Shown: in pieces, positions 38,263 to 49,519 of the stretch
Numbering within the stretch: position 1 is the stretch's first letter
How the letters are laid out: each line of letters opens with the position of its first letter
Source of the DNA: Cognatiluteimonas lumbrici
GTDB taxonomy: Bacteria > Pseudomonadota > Gammaproteobacteria > Xanthomonadales > Xanthomonadaceae
Assembly: GCF_006476065.1 (NCBI RefSeq)
Contig: NZ_ML636798.1
Location: 850,906 to 914,905, forward strand
Length of the DNA: 64,000 bases
Reading direction: 5' to 3'
Notes under the pieces: model-generated
Databases searched by the model: none
Seen by the model: the letters and a program-made list of their open reading frames with translations, nothing else
Told to the model about the DNA's origin: nothing
Translations under genes and position numbers: made by a program

Positions 38263-39162
38263 ATGATCCAGCGCATCATCGAGCAGCGCCGCAAGGACCT
38301 CGGCGGCGGCTTCGAGGTCGGCAGGGTGCTGCCGGTGCGCGGCCAGCGCATGGTCGGGCCCTTCATCTTCTTCGACCATATCGGGCCGACGACCTTCCCG
38401 CCGGGGATTCCGCGCGAGATCGACGTGCGCCCGCACCCGCACATCGGCCTGTCGACCGTGACCTACCTGTTCGAGGGCGAAATGATGCATCGCGACAGCG
38501 TCGGCTCCGAGCAGCCGATCCGTCCGGGCGAGGTCAACTGGATGACCGCCGGGCGCGGCATCACCCACTCCGAGCGCTTCGAGCAGGCGCGCGCCCACGG
38601 CGGGCCGATGCACGGCATCCAGTCGTGGGTGGCGCTGCCGGAGCGCGACGAGGAGAGCGACCCGGTCTTCGACCACTACGACGCCGGCGTGCTGCCGCAG
38701 GTGGAGGACGGCGGCCTGCGCGCGCGCCTGGTCGCCGGCACCGCCTGGGGCCTGGCCTCGCCGGTGCGCACCCATTCGCCGCTGTTCTACCTGCACTGCG
38801 AACTCGACGAGGGCGCCACCGTGCAGCTCCCGGACGAGCACCCGGAGCGCGCCGCCTACGTGGTCACCGGCGCGGTCGAGTCGGACGGGCAATGCCACGA
38901 GGCCGGGACCATGCTGGTGTTCGGCCCCGGTCCGGTCACGCTCACCGCCGCCTGCGGCCCGGCCCTGCTGATGCTGCTCGGCGGCGAGCCGCTGGGCGAG
39001 CGCTTCATCGAGTGGAACTTCGTGTCCTCGCGCAAGGAACGGATCGAGCAGGCCAAGGCCGACTGGCGGGCCGGCCGGATGAAGCTCCCGGACCTGGACA
39101 ACGGCGAATGCATCCCGCTCCCCGGCGACCCGGAACGGACCCCACCCGAGCCCATGTCCTGA
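38263..39162 (+). CDS. Pirin-family protein
   Basis: A 299-residue bicupin. The metal site is in the N-terminal cupin: RPHPHIGLSTVTYLFEGEMMHRD (His-x-His and downstream His/Glu, residues about 55-80), followed by NWMTAGRGITHSER. Some bacterial pirins oxidise quercetin or modulate metabolism; the role here is unknown. A strong AGGGAGGA site precedes the ATG. Confidence 0.9.
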   Translation: MIQRIIEQRRKDLGGGFEVGRVLPVRGQRMVGPFIFFDHIGPTTFPPGIPREIDVRPHPHIGLSTVTYLFEGEMMHRDSVGSEQPIRPGEVNWMTAGRGITHSERFEQARAHGGPMHGIQSWVALPERDEESDPVFDHYDAGVLPQVEDGGLRARLVAGTAWGLASPVRTHSPLFYLHCELDEGATVQLPDEHPERAAYVVTGAVESDGQCHEAGTMLVFGPGPVTLTAACGPALLMLLGGEPLGERFIEWNFVSSRKERIEQAKADWRAGRMKLPDLDNGECIPLPGDPERTPPEPMS

Positions 39163-39164
39163 CC

Positions 39165-39170
39165 TATAAT
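39165..39170 (+). promoter_or_regulatory. -10 box of the gcvP riboswitch transcript
   Basis: A perfect TATAAT 22 bases before the riboswitch. It overlaps the 3' flank of the pirin gene by 3 bases after its stop. No good -35 is visible at 17 bases. Confidence 0.6.
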
Positions 39171-39186
39171 CCCCCTGCAGCAACCA

Positions 39187-39375
39187 GCCGGTGGGAGAAG
39201 CGGGCCAGACCCGCTGCCGAAGGCGCAACGCCCGTAATCGCTCAGGCCCCAGCACCACCGGTTGCGAAAACTCTGGAGAGACCGGTGGCTTCCTCGAAGA
39301 CTGCCGGCGCCGAAGGTGCACGAAGCGCGATCCCTCCCCCGGCGCTTCAAACTCTCAGGCAAAAGGACAGAGGGG
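39187..39375 (+). promoter_or_regulatory. Tandem glycine riboswitch
   Basis: Two consecutive glycine aptamers precede gcvP. Aptamer I runs from GGTGGGAGAAGCGGGC (39190) to about 39260, with the conserved GCCGAAGGCGCAA core. Aptamer II starts at CTCTGGAGAGACCGG (39271), contains GCGCCGAAGGTGCACGAAGC, and ends with CTCAGGCAAAAGGACAGAGG, the family 3' signature. In known cases glycine binding switches expression on. Gene start is 26 bases downstream. Confidence 0.93.
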
Positions 39376-39400
39376 CGCCCTTTCCCAACTGCCGCCCGCC

Positions 39401-42301
<2,901 letters not shown>

Positions 42302-42355
42302 CCGGGCGCGCGGGGCTTCACGGCATGCTGAACGGGGCGGCGTGATGCTGGCCCC

Positions 42356-42673
42356 ATGAAGCCCTATTCACCCGAGCAGCCGGAACGCAGCGAGATCGCC
42401 GCCCTCGCCGGGCCGATGGTGCTCGAGTTCGGCACCAACTGGTGCGGCTACTGCCGCGCCGCGCAGCCGCTGGTCGAACGCGCGCTCGCCGACTACCCAA
42501 GCGTCGGCCACCTGAAGGTCGAGGACGGGCCCGGCCGCGTGCTGGGGCGTTCGTTCCGGGTCAAGCTGTGGCCGACCCTGGTGTTCCTGCGCGACGGCCA
42601 GGAGCTGGCACGGGTGGTGCGCCCCACCAGCGCGGGCAGCCTCGCCGCCGCCCTCGACCGCATCACCGCCTGA
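42356..42673 (+). CDS. Thioredoxin-like protein with CGYC active site
   Basis: A 105-residue thioredoxin fold: active site EFGTNWCGYCRAAQPLVERA (residues about 24-43), cis-Pro in KLWPTLVFLRDG. No signal peptide, so cytoplasmic. The redox motif CGYC differs from the CGPC of classic thioredoxin and would alter redox potential. It is 2 bases upstream of the isochorismatase-like gene, likely co-transcribed. Confidence 0.88.
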   Translation: MKPYSPEQPERSEIAALAGPMVLEFGTNWCGYCRAAQPLVERALADYPSVGHLKVEDGPGRVLGRSFRVKLWPTLVFLRDGQELARVVRPTSAGSLAAALDRITA

Positions 42674-42675
42674 GC

Positions 42676-43227
42676 ATGCCCGCCGCGTCACCCGGGAAGT
42701 CGGCGCTGTTGATCGTGGACATGATCAACCCGATGGACTTCCCGGGCGCGGACCGGCTGCTGCGCCAGGCGCTGCCGATGCTGCCCGCGCTCGCGCGGCT
42801 CAAGCGCCGGCTCAAGGCGCGCGGGGTGCCGGTGATTTACTGCAACGACAACTTCACCCACTGGCTGTCCGACTTCCGCGAGCTGGTCGCGATCTGCAGC
42901 CAGCCGGATTCGCCCGGGGCGCCGCTGGCCGAGGCAATCCCCCCGGAACACGACGATTACCTGGTGCTCAAGCCGAAGCACTCGGCCTTCCTCGCCACCC
43001 CGCTGGAAATCCTGCTCGCGCAGCTCGGGGTCGAGCACGTGGTGGTGACCGGCATCGCCGGCGACGGCTGCGTGCTGACCACCGCCGCCGACGCCCACAT
43101 GCGCGACCTGCGGGTGAGCGTGCCCCCGGACTGCTGCGCATCCATCACCCGCGCGCGCAACGATCGCGCGCTGCGCGTGCTGCGCGAGGCCATGCAGCTC
43201 GACACCCGCGCCTCGCGGTCGCTGTAG
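42676..43227 (+). CDS. Isochorismatase-family cysteine hydrolase
   Basis: A 183-residue hydrolase. Catalytic triad residues are visible: Asp in LLIVDMINPMD, Lys in VLKPKHSAFLATPL and nucleophile Cys in GIAGDGCVLTTAADA (about residue 136). Family members act on isochorismate, nicotinamide or N-carbamoyl compounds; the substrate cannot be set. Follows the thioredoxin-like gene closely. Confidence 0.88.
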   Translation: MPAASPGKSALLIVDMINPMDFPGADRLLRQALPMLPALARLKRRLKARGVPVIYCNDNFTHWLSDFRELVAICSQPDSPGAPLAEAIPPEHDDYLVLKPKHSAFLATPLEILLAQLGVEHVVVTGIAGDGCVLTTAADAHMRDLRVSVPPDCCASITRARNDRALRVLREAMQLDTRASRSL

Positions 43228-43378
43228 GGCGCGAATCACGCCGCCGACGCGTTGCTGAATGCTTCACGCGGTCGCGCGCGCCACGGCGCCCGAATTCACC
43301 TCTCGTCCCGCCTGCCCTGCACACTCTGTGGCCAGGCCGGAGCCTGTTCATGTCCGGCCCTTCCCCACTCCCGGAGAC

Positions 43379-44134
43379 ATGTCCCTGTCCGCGATCGCAC
43401 CAGTACGACCCCAAGCGTCCTCCAGCCGCCTGCTGGCCCGCCTTCCGAAGGCGCTGTGCCTGCGCCTGGCGCCGGACCTGCGCCATGTCCTCCTCGAGGC
43501 CGGTCGGGTGCTGATGGAGTCCGGCCCCGGCAGGGACGAAGCGACCTGCGACGGCCACGTCTATTTCCTGCGCAGCGGGACCGTGTCCGTCCGCTACACC
43601 ACCATGGACGGCGAGACCGGGGAAATCCTGAGCATCGGCAACGAGGGCATGGTCGGCGTGAGCCCGCTGACCGGGACCGCGCACGCCGCCACCCGGGTCG
43701 TGGTCCAGTCCGGCGGCGATGCGCTGGCGATGCGCGCCGAGGTGATGGAACGCGAGTTCCGGCTGGGCGGACCGTTCCAGGACATGGTCCTGCGCCACAC
43801 ACGTTGGCTGCTGGCGCAGCTCACCCAGGTGGCGATCTGCAACCGCCACCACACGATCGAGAAACAGCTGTGCCGCTGGATGCTGCTCGGGTTCGAGCGC
43901 CAGGGCGGCGGCATCCTGCGCGTGACCCACGAAGCGGTGGCCAACCTGCTCGGCGTGCGCCGCGAGGGCGTGACAGAGGCGGTCAGCAGGCTGCAGGGCG
44001 CTGGTGCGATCAGCTATGGCCGCGGATGGATCCGGCTCGACGACCGCGAGGCGCTGGAACTGCACGCCTGCGAGTGCTCGCGCCTGCTGCACGAGGATTA
44101 CCACCGCCTGTGCGAAGGCCCGGCTTTCGCGTGA
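43379..44134 (+). CDS. Crp/Fnr-family transcriptional regulator
   Basis: A 251-residue regulator with a cyclic-nucleotide-binding-like beta domain (residues about 25-140; YFLRSGTVSVRYTTMDGETGEILSIGNEGMVGVS) and a winged HTH (LRVTHEAVANLLGVRREGVTE, about 190-212). The usual cAMP-contact Arg/Ser in the phosphate-binding cassette is not evident and there is no Fnr Cys cluster, so the ligand is unclear. Start MSLSAIAP follows CCGGAGAC; the upstream 40 codons lack homology. Confidence 0.85.
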   Translation: MSLSAIAPVRPQASSSRLLARLPKALCLRLAPDLRHVLLEAGRVLMESGPGRDEATCDGHVYFLRSGTVSVRYTTMDGETGEILSIGNEGMVGVSPLTGTAHAATRVVVQSGGDALAMRAEVMEREFRLGGPFQDMVLRHTRWLLAQLTQVAICNRHHTIEKQLCRWMLLGFERQGGGILRVTHEAVANLLGVRREGVTEAVSRLQGAGAISYGRGWIRLDDREALELHACECSRLLHEDYHRLCEGPAFA

Positions 44135-44193
44135 AGGCGGTGTGTGCGGTATCGCACTGAAGCCGTCGTTCAAGCGCGGTTAATGTCGCCGGC

Positions 44194-44385
44194 ATGCGCG
44201 ACCACTTGCCCCTGCCCGCGATGCTCGAGGCCATCCTGGATGCCGCGCGGGAGAAGTTCCCCGGCAATGAATGGCCGGAGGTGGAAGTCCACCTGCACAA
44301 GGCCTGGAACGCGGTGGCCCACGACACGCCGTGGGAAGTCGTGCGCGCGGGCGCGAGGCGTGCCTGGGAAGAAGCCCGGGAGTAG
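44194..44385 (+). CDS. Small hypothetical protein
   Basis: A 63-residue soluble protein, MRDHLPLPAMLEAILDAARE..., with two predicted helices around FPGNEWPEVEVHLHKAWNAVAHD. No recognised domain. It lies 60 bases after the Crp-like gene on the same strand and is followed by a terminator-type stem-loop, which supports it being a real transcription unit end. Function unknown. Confidence 0.55.
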   Translation: MRDHLPLPAMLEAILDAAREKFPGNEWPEVEVHLHKAWNAVAHDTPWEVVRAGARRAWEEARE

Positions 44386-44402
44386 CGCGACGGCGGAGAC
44401 GC

Positions 44403-44430
44403 AAAAGGCCCCGCGTATGTCGGGGCCCTT
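44403..44430. terminator. Intrinsic terminator between convergent small genes
   Basis: GGCCCCG (44407-44413) pairs with CGGGGCC (44421-44427). On the minus strand it is followed by TTTT, serving the glycine-zipper gene; on the + strand by CTT, possibly serving the small hypothetical gene. Confidence 0.7.
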
Positions 44431-44475
44431 CGCATCCGGCGCAGCGGCTCGAACAGGGAGCCGTTCCGGAACGGC

Positions 44476-44934
44476 TTAGCGGCCGTCGCGGTCCGCGTCG
44501 CCCGGCACCGCGCGCTCGATGTAGTGCCAACCATCGCGCACCGCGCCCTTGGCGTCATTCCACGCCATCCGCGACTGCCCGCGCGCCGACTCCCAGTCGC
44601 GCTCGAGCTGCGGTTCGACGTCCTCGAAGCGCTGGCCCTGGTACTCGCCGTAGCGGTTGTAGCCGTACTGGTACGCCGGCTGGTAATCGTTCCAGTTGTA
44701 GCGGTCGCTGTAGTACGGCGTGCTCGAGTAGGTCTGTTGCCAGTGGCGGTCGTACTCCTCCGGGTTCACCGACTCGGCGATCGCGCCGCCGGCGGTATAA
44801 CCGGCCACGCCGCCGATCACCGCGCCCGCCGCCGTACCGACCGGACCGGCCGCGGAACCGATCGCGCCACCGGCCACCGCGCCGGCCACGGCGCCCGTGC
44901 CCTTGCCTACGTTGTGTTCGTTCTCGTTCGCCAT
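44476..44934 (-). CDS. Glycine-zipper protein
   Basis: A 152-residue protein without a signal peptide: MANENEHNVGKGTGAVAGAVAGG..., with a glycine-zipper region (residues about 10-52, GAVIGGVAGYTAGGAIAES) followed by a Tyr/Asn/Gln-rich hydrophilic half (QQTYSSTPYYSDRYNWNDYQ) and an acidic/basic end. Similar proteins in Xanthomonads are annotated as stress or biofilm-associated; role unknown. A GG-leader is absent, so it is not of the same class as the peptides at 3.6-4.2 kb. Confidence 0.75.
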   Translation of the reverse strand: MANENEHNVGKGTGAVAGAVAGGAIGSAAGPVGTAAGAVIGGVAGYTAGGAIAESVNPEEYDRHWQQTYSSTPYYSDRYNWNDYQPAYQYGYNRYGEYQGQRFEDVEPQLERDWESARGQSRMAWNDAKGAVRDGWHYIERAVPGDADRDGR

Positions 44935-45068
44935 GGGGGAAACTCCTGTCGTTGGGTCGTGGCTTGATTGCCACGCCACAGGTTGCGCGAACGCACATCG
45001 TTCCAACGTGAAGCACGCACGCCGGAAGCTTGCCGATTCAGGTTTGCGCGCGCATCCGCGCGCACGCG

Positions 45069-46328
45069 TCAGCGCCCGAAACGCTCCAGGCGATACGGCG
45101 CCGGATCCAGTGCCGGTGTCTCGCCGGTCACGAGGTCGGCGAGCAGCCGCGACGTGGCGACGCTCATGCTGACGCCGAGCATCCCGTGCCCGGTCGCGAG
45201 CCATTGCCGGCGCCGCCCCGGAACCGCGCCGATTACCGGCACGTCGTCCACCATCATCGGCCGCCAGCCGTACCACTCCTCGCGCTTCACCGGGCCCACT
45301 GCTTCGTGCAGGTACTCGCGCGCCGCGCGCTCCAGCGCATCGAGGCGGCGGCGGTTGAGGGTGGTGTCGAAGCCGGAGAACTCCATCGTGCTGCCGAGCC
45401 GGTAGCCGCTCTCCCACACGCTCACGCAGACACTGCGCTCCTGCAGCGTCAGCGGCCGCTTCGGCGCCAGCGCCGGGCGGTCGTAGGTGATCGAGTAGCC
45501 CTTGCCGGGCTGCATCAGGCTGGCAAGACGCGGCAGCTTCAGGCTGCGCGCCAGCTTCGGCGACCAGGCGCCGACCGCCAGCACCACGTCGCCGGCCAGG
45601 AACTCGCCGGTGGTCGTGGACACGCGCACGCCGTCGCCCGATTCGTCGATTCCGCGCACCTCGCTGTATTCCACCAGCGAGCCGCCGGCCTGCTGCAGCG
45701 CGCGCGCCAGTCCGGCCGCGTAGCGGTCGGGTCGCAGGCTGGCGTCGCCAGGGAAGCGCACCGTGGCGACCACGCCCGGCAGCACCGCCGGTTCCTGGCG
45801 CTCGTAGTCGGCGCCGTCGATCACTTCGCTGGCGACGCCGATCCCGGCCAGCGCCTCGAGCCCGGGCAGGTAGTCCTGCAGCTCGCGCTCGGTGCGGAAC
45901 ACGTGGTCGGTGCCGGTCTCGGCGAAATGGCAGTCGATGCCGTGGCTTGCGATCCACTCGGGGAAGGCTTCGCGCGAGGCTTGCAGCAGCGCGATCCTGG
46001 CCGCGGCGCTGCGCATCATCATGTTGGCGTTGCAGCGCCCGGCGAAGCGCAGCAGCCACGACCAGAGCACCGGGTCGATGCGCGGCTTCATGTACAGCGG
46101 CGCGTCGGGGACCAGCATCCAGCGCAAGGCCTTGCCCACCGCGCCGGGCGCCGCCAGTGGCAGCGCATGGCTCGGCGTGAGCGTGCCGCAGTTGCCGTGC
46201 GAGCTGCCGCCGGCGATCCGCCCGGCGTCCACCACCCGCACCTGCTTCCCCCTCTCCGCCAGGGCCAGGCCACAGGCCAGCCCCACCACCCCGCCGCCTA
46301 CGACGAGGACGTCATCGCGAGTTCCCAT
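45069..46328 (-). CDS. FAD-dependent amino-acid oxidase/dehydrogenase (DadA-like)
   Basis: A 419-residue DAO-family flavoprotein. The N-terminal dinucleotide motif VLVVGGGVVGLACGLALAERG (residues about 8-28) and the C-terminal FAD segment GWRPMMVDDVPVIGAVPG plus ATGHGMLGVSMSVATSRLLADL match D-amino-acid dehydrogenases. Oxidative deamination of a D-amino acid or proline analogue is likely; the substrate is unproven, and no dadX/alr neighbour is seen. Confidence 0.87.
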   Translation of the reverse strand: MGTRDDVLVVGGGVVGLACGLALAERGKQVRVVDAGRIAGGSSHGNCGTLTPSHALPLAAPGAVGKALRWMLVPDAPLYMKPRIDPVLWSWLLRFAGRCNANMMMRSAAARIALLQASREAFPEWIASHGIDCHFAETGTDHVFRTERELQDYLPGLEALAGIGVASEVIDGADYERQEPAVLPGVVATVRFPGDASLRPDRYAAGLARALQQAGGSLVEYSEVRGIDESGDGVRVSTTTGEFLAGDVVLAVGAWSPKLARSLKLPRLASLMQPGKGYSITYDRPALAPKRPLTLQERSVCVSVWESGYRLGSTMEFSGFDTTLNRRRLDALERAAREYLHEAVGPVKREEWYGWRPMMVDDVPVIGAVPGRRRQWLATGHGMLGVSMSVATSRLLADLVTGETPALDPAPYRLERFGR

Positions 46329-46352
46329 TTGCGAAGTGTAACGATCGCGCGG

Positions 46353-47633
46353 TCACGCGGGCAGTGCCTGGGCGCGTCGCATCGGCGGGAACCGGAGGTA
46401 GGTCGCGGAACGCCACAGCCATTCCACCGGCCCGTAGCGGAAGCGCCGCAGCCACCAGTGCGAGGCCGCCACCTGGGCCGCGAACACCAGCAGCACCAGC
46501 AGCAGCTGCGCCGCGCGGCCCATGCCCCACAGCCCCAGGCCGTAGCCGTGGAACAGCAGGATGCCGACCAGCGACTGCAGCAGGTAGTTGGTCAGCGCCA
46601 TGCGTCCGGCCGGGGCCAGCAGCCCCAGTACGCGCCGCATCGGGCCGTGGAAGGCCAGCACCAGCGCGCCGATGTAGCCCAGGCTCGCCGGCAGCGCGCC
46701 GAGGGTGTCGAGCGCGAGCGCCAGCTGGAAGCGCGCGTCGTTGACGCCGCGCACGTGGGTGGTCTCGATCGCCGCGCCGACGAGCGCCAGGCCGAGGCCG
46801 ACCGGGATCCCCACCAGGGCCATGCGCCGGAACACGGGCAGGTGCGCGGCCGGCTCGCGCATGATGCCGGAGCGGACCAGCCAGGCGCCGACCAGGAACA
46901 CGCCGAGCACGATCACCGCGAAGAACGAGTTGATCGCGAGCTGGCGCGGCAGCTCCTGCAGGCGCCAGGCCACCGCGTCGCCATAGCTCCCGGCCTGCAT
47001 CACTTCGGTCTCGCCGGCGATGCGCGCCTCGACTTCGGCGATCTGCCGGGCCTGCTCCGCCTGCTGTTCGGGGGCGAGCTGGAAGTCGCCGGCAAGCGAG
47101 GCCGCGGCCGCCGCCAGCATCAGCGCGAACGGCAGCACGTACAGCACCACGCCGGTGTTGCGGATACCGCGCGCCGGCCCCTCGGCAAAGGCCCTTCGCC
47201 AGATCGCATGCACCACGAGCAGCAGCAGCGCGCCGACCGCGTAGCTGTACAGGATGTCGCCGCCCCACAGCAGCACGAAATGCGCCAGCCCGAACAACCC
47301 CAGCACCAGCGTGCGCCGCAGGTAGGGCCAGGCGAACGGGGCGCCGCGCGCCTCCGCCCGCCCGAGCATCACCGCGAAGCCCATCCCGAACAGCAGCGAG
47401 AACATGGTCCAGAACTTGCCGCGCACGAACACGTGCACGAACCAGGCGGCCCAGTGGTCGAGGCCGCTGGTACCAGGGACCATGCCGCTGTCGAGGTCGG
47501 CCAGCGCGCGCCCGAAGAACTCGACGTTCATCAGGAAGATGCCGAGCAGCGCGAAGCCGCGGACGACATCCAGGGTGACGATGCGCTCGCCCTCGCCGAC
47601 CGGCGTCAGCACGGTGGCGGCCCCGGCGGCCAT
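46353..47633 (-). CDS. DUF418 family membrane protein
   Basis: A 426-residue inner-membrane protein with about ten helices. The N-terminal LDVVRGFALLGIFLMNVEFF and the C-terminal region (MALTNYLLQSLVGILLFHGYGLGLWG, split here; about residues 340-366) are diagnostic for DUF418. The family is related to acyltransferase-like membrane proteins; function unknown. A cytoplasmic or periplasmic Glu/Gln-rich loop lies near residues 190-220. It overlaps nothing and precedes slyD-type gene by 1 base on the same strand. Confidence 0.85.
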   Translation of the reverse strand: MAAGAATVLTPVGEGERIVTLDVVRGFALLGIFLMNVEFFGRALADLDSGMVPGTSGLDHWAAWFVHVFVRGKFWTMFSLLFGMGFAVMLGRAEARGAPFAWPYLRRTLVLGLFGLAHFVLLWGGDILYSYAVGALLLLVVHAIWRRAFAEGPARGIRNTGVVLYVLPFALMLAAAAASLAGDFQLAPEQQAEQARQIAEVEARIAGETEVMQAGSYGDAVAWRLQELPRQLAINSFFAVIVLGVFLVGAWLVRSGIMREPAAHLPVFRRMALVGIPVGLGLALVGAAIETTHVRGVNDARFQLALALDTLGALPASLGYIGALVLAFHGPMRRVLGLLAPAGRMALTNYLLQSLVGILLFHGYGLGLWGMGRAAQLLLVLLVFAAQVAASHWWLRRFRYGPVEWLWRSATYLRFPPMRRAQALPA

Positions 47634-47634
47634 G

Positions 47635-48114
47635 TCAGTGGTGGTGCCCGCCCTCGCCGTGCACGTGGCCGTGCTCGATCTCCTCGGGCGTTGCCTCGCG
47701 CACGTCGACGATCTCGACGTCGAAGTGCAGGTCCTTGCCGGCCATCGGGTGGTTGAGGTCCACGTCCACCACGCTCATGCCCACCTTCTGGATGGTCACC
47801 GGGCGCGGGCCGAAGTTGGTGTTGAGCACCACCTGCATCCCCGGTGCGAGCTTCGCGTCGCGGAAATGCTTCTTCGGCACGCGCTGGGTCATGCCCTCGC
47901 GCTTCTCGCCGTAGGCCTCGGCCGCGGGCACGTCCACCTCGAAGCGGTCGCCCGCCTCGCGCCCTTCCATCGCCTTCTCCAGCCCCGGGATGATGTTGCC
48001 GTGCCCGGCGAGGATCGCCAGCGGCTCGCGCCCCTCGGAACTCTCCACGTCGCCGCCGTCCTTGACGGACACGGCGTAATGGAAGCGGACGACGCGGTCT
48101 TTCTCGATCTTCAT
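47635..48114 (-). CDS. SlyD-type FKBP peptidyl-prolyl isomerase
   Basis: A 159-residue cytoplasmic isomerase/metallochaperone. FKBP strands at VVRFHYAVSVKDGGDVESSEG, the inserted IF domain (AEAYGEKREGMTQRVPKKHF) and the closing strand GKDLHFDVEIVDVREATPEE define SlyD. The His-rich tail HGHVHGEGGHHH is short but fits the nickel-binding tail. Unlike the exported FKBP at 12.2 kb, its catalytic motif is intact. Confidence 0.93.
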   Translation of the reverse strand: MKIEKDRVVRFHYAVSVKDGGDVESSEGREPLAILAGHGNIIPGLEKAMEGREAGDRFEVDVPAAEAYGEKREGMTQRVPKKHFRDAKLAPGMQVVLNTNFGPRPVTIQKVGMSVVDVDLNHPMAGKDLHFDVEIVDVREATPEEIEHGHVHGEGGHHH

Positions 48115-48168
48115 GGCTGGGCTAGGATCCTGCGAATGGGGACGCATTATCCGGGCAAGGCCGGCTGC

Positions 48169-48678
48169 ATGCCAAACCCGCTCGCGCGCGGCGCGGCGGC
48201 GGCGTGCCTGCTTGCGCTGCTCGCCGGCTGTGGTGGCGGCGAGCGCGTGCGCGCCGCGGCACCCCCGCCAGCGGCCCGCGCCGACGCCATGCCCACCGAC
48301 CCCGCCGCCGCCAACGCCGTGCTGATGCGCGCGATCAGCCTGGTCGGCACGCCCTACCGCTACGGCGGCAACACGCCGGAGGGCGGCTTCGACTGCAGCG
48401 GGCTGGTCAACTACGTCTACCGCGACATGCTCGACCTGCGGCTGCCACGCACCTCGCGCGCGCTGGCCGAGTTCCAGGGCCCGCGCATCGCGCCCGAGCG
48501 CCTCGCGTCCGGCGACCTGGTGTTCTTCGGCAGCGGGGGCAGCGTCACCCACGTCGGAATCTACGTCGGCGACGGCCGCTTCGTGCACGCGCCCAGCACC
48601 GGCGGCACCGTGCGCCTGGACCGGCTCGACGGACCCTACTGGCGCAACCATTACAGCGGCGCGAAGCGGGTCCTTTGA
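48169..48678 (+). CDS. NlpC/P60 lipoprotein hydrolase
   Basis: A 169-residue lipoprotein: MPNPLARGAAAACLLALLAGCGGG (lipobox LAGC) then an NlpC/P60 domain with catalytic Cys in GGFDCSGLVNYVY (about residue 75), His in THVGIYVGDGRFVHAPSTGG and a third polar residue. It likely cleaves peptidoglycan stem peptides at the envelope. An ATG 11 codons upstream is possible but spoils the signal. Paralogue of the gene at 48815. Confidence 0.87.
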   Translation: MPNPLARGAAAACLLALLAGCGGGERVRAAAPPPAARADAMPTDPAAANAVLMRAISLVGTPYRYGGNTPEGGFDCSGLVNYVYRDMLDLRLPRTSRALAEFQGPRIAPERLASGDLVFFGSGGSVTHVGIYVGDGRFVHAPSTGGTVRLDRLDGPYWRNHYSGAKRVL

Positions 48679-48814
48679 GGTCCCCTGACGCTTCTACATC
48701 ACTGAATGCGCTAGCAATTTCCCGGTCGTTCTTCACGCGGCGCTAACGGAATCTGAACCTGTTCGGGCGCTGCGTCCGTCACCATCACGCCCTGCTCACC
48801 AGAGTCGACAGCGC

Positions 48815-49510
48815 GTGACGAAACCCGACCAGCGCACCGGCCGCCGCGCCTCCCGCCCAGGTTCCTGCCTCCTGTTCTGCCTGCTCGCCCTCGCCGCTTC
48901 GCCGGCGCTGGCCCAGGACGCCGCCTCCACCGGAGGCACGGCGACCGCCCTGCAGGCCAATGCCATAGCCGCCGTGGTGCCCGCGGCGCTGTCGGCGCCG
49001 GCAGTCCCGGCCGCCGCCGCCATTCCGGCGATGCCTGACGCGGACGCGGAGGCTGCCAGTACCGCTTCGCCGGCGCCCGCCACCGCGGCAGCCTCCACGG
49101 TTGCCGAGCCGAAGGCCAAGGACGCGCCCGAGCCGGCGCGCATCCAGAGCGTGCTCAAGCGCGCGCTGGCCCTGCTCGGCACGCCCTACCGCTGGGGCGG
49201 CACCACCACCGCCGGCTTCGACTGCAGCGGGCTGGTCGGCTACGTGTTCCGCACCACCCTGGGCATCGAGCTGCCGCGCGTCTCCCGCGACATGGCCAAG
49301 ACCGGCCAGGTCGTCGAGCGTTCGCACATGTCCCCGGGCGACCTGGTGTTCTTCGGCCGCCGCGGCCGCGTGGACCACGTCGGCATCTACTTGGGCGGCG
49401 GCCGCTTCGTGCATGCACCGCGCACCGGGCGCGACGTCACCGTGTCGTCGCTCGAGGACGGCTACTGGGGCCGCAAGTTCCTGGAGGCGCGTCGCGTCGC
49501 GGGAATCTGA
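48815..49510 (+). CDS. NlpC/P60 family exported hydrolase
   Basis: A 231-residue protein, GTG start, signal peptide (CLLFCLLALAASPALAQ), then an Ala/Pro-rich linker (about residues 35-105) and an NlpC/P60 domain: catalytic Cys in AGFDCSGLVGYVF and His in DHVGIYLGGGRFVHAPRTGR. Probable periplasmic cell-wall endopeptidase. Same fold and close sequence to the upstream lipoprotein 137 bases away, suggesting tandem duplication. Confidence 0.87.
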   Translation: MTKPDQRTGRRASRPGSCLLFCLLALAASPALAQDAASTGGTATALQANAIAAVVPAALSAPAVPAAAAIPAMPDADAEAASTASPAPATAAASTVAEPKAKDAPEPARIQSVLKRALALLGTPYRWGGTTTAGFDCSGLVGYVFRTTLGIELPRVSRDMAKTGQVVERSHMSPGDLVFFGRRGRVDHVGIYLGGGRFVHAPRTGRDVTVSSLEDGYWGRKFLEARRVAGI

Positions 49511-49519
49511 CGCCGCGCC

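Noticed and set aside
44476-44934. Glycine-zipper protein as a third bacteriocin
   Set aside because: It has glycine-zipper repeats but no double-glycine leader, and a long Tyr/Asn/Gln-rich tail; better called a glycine-zipper protein.
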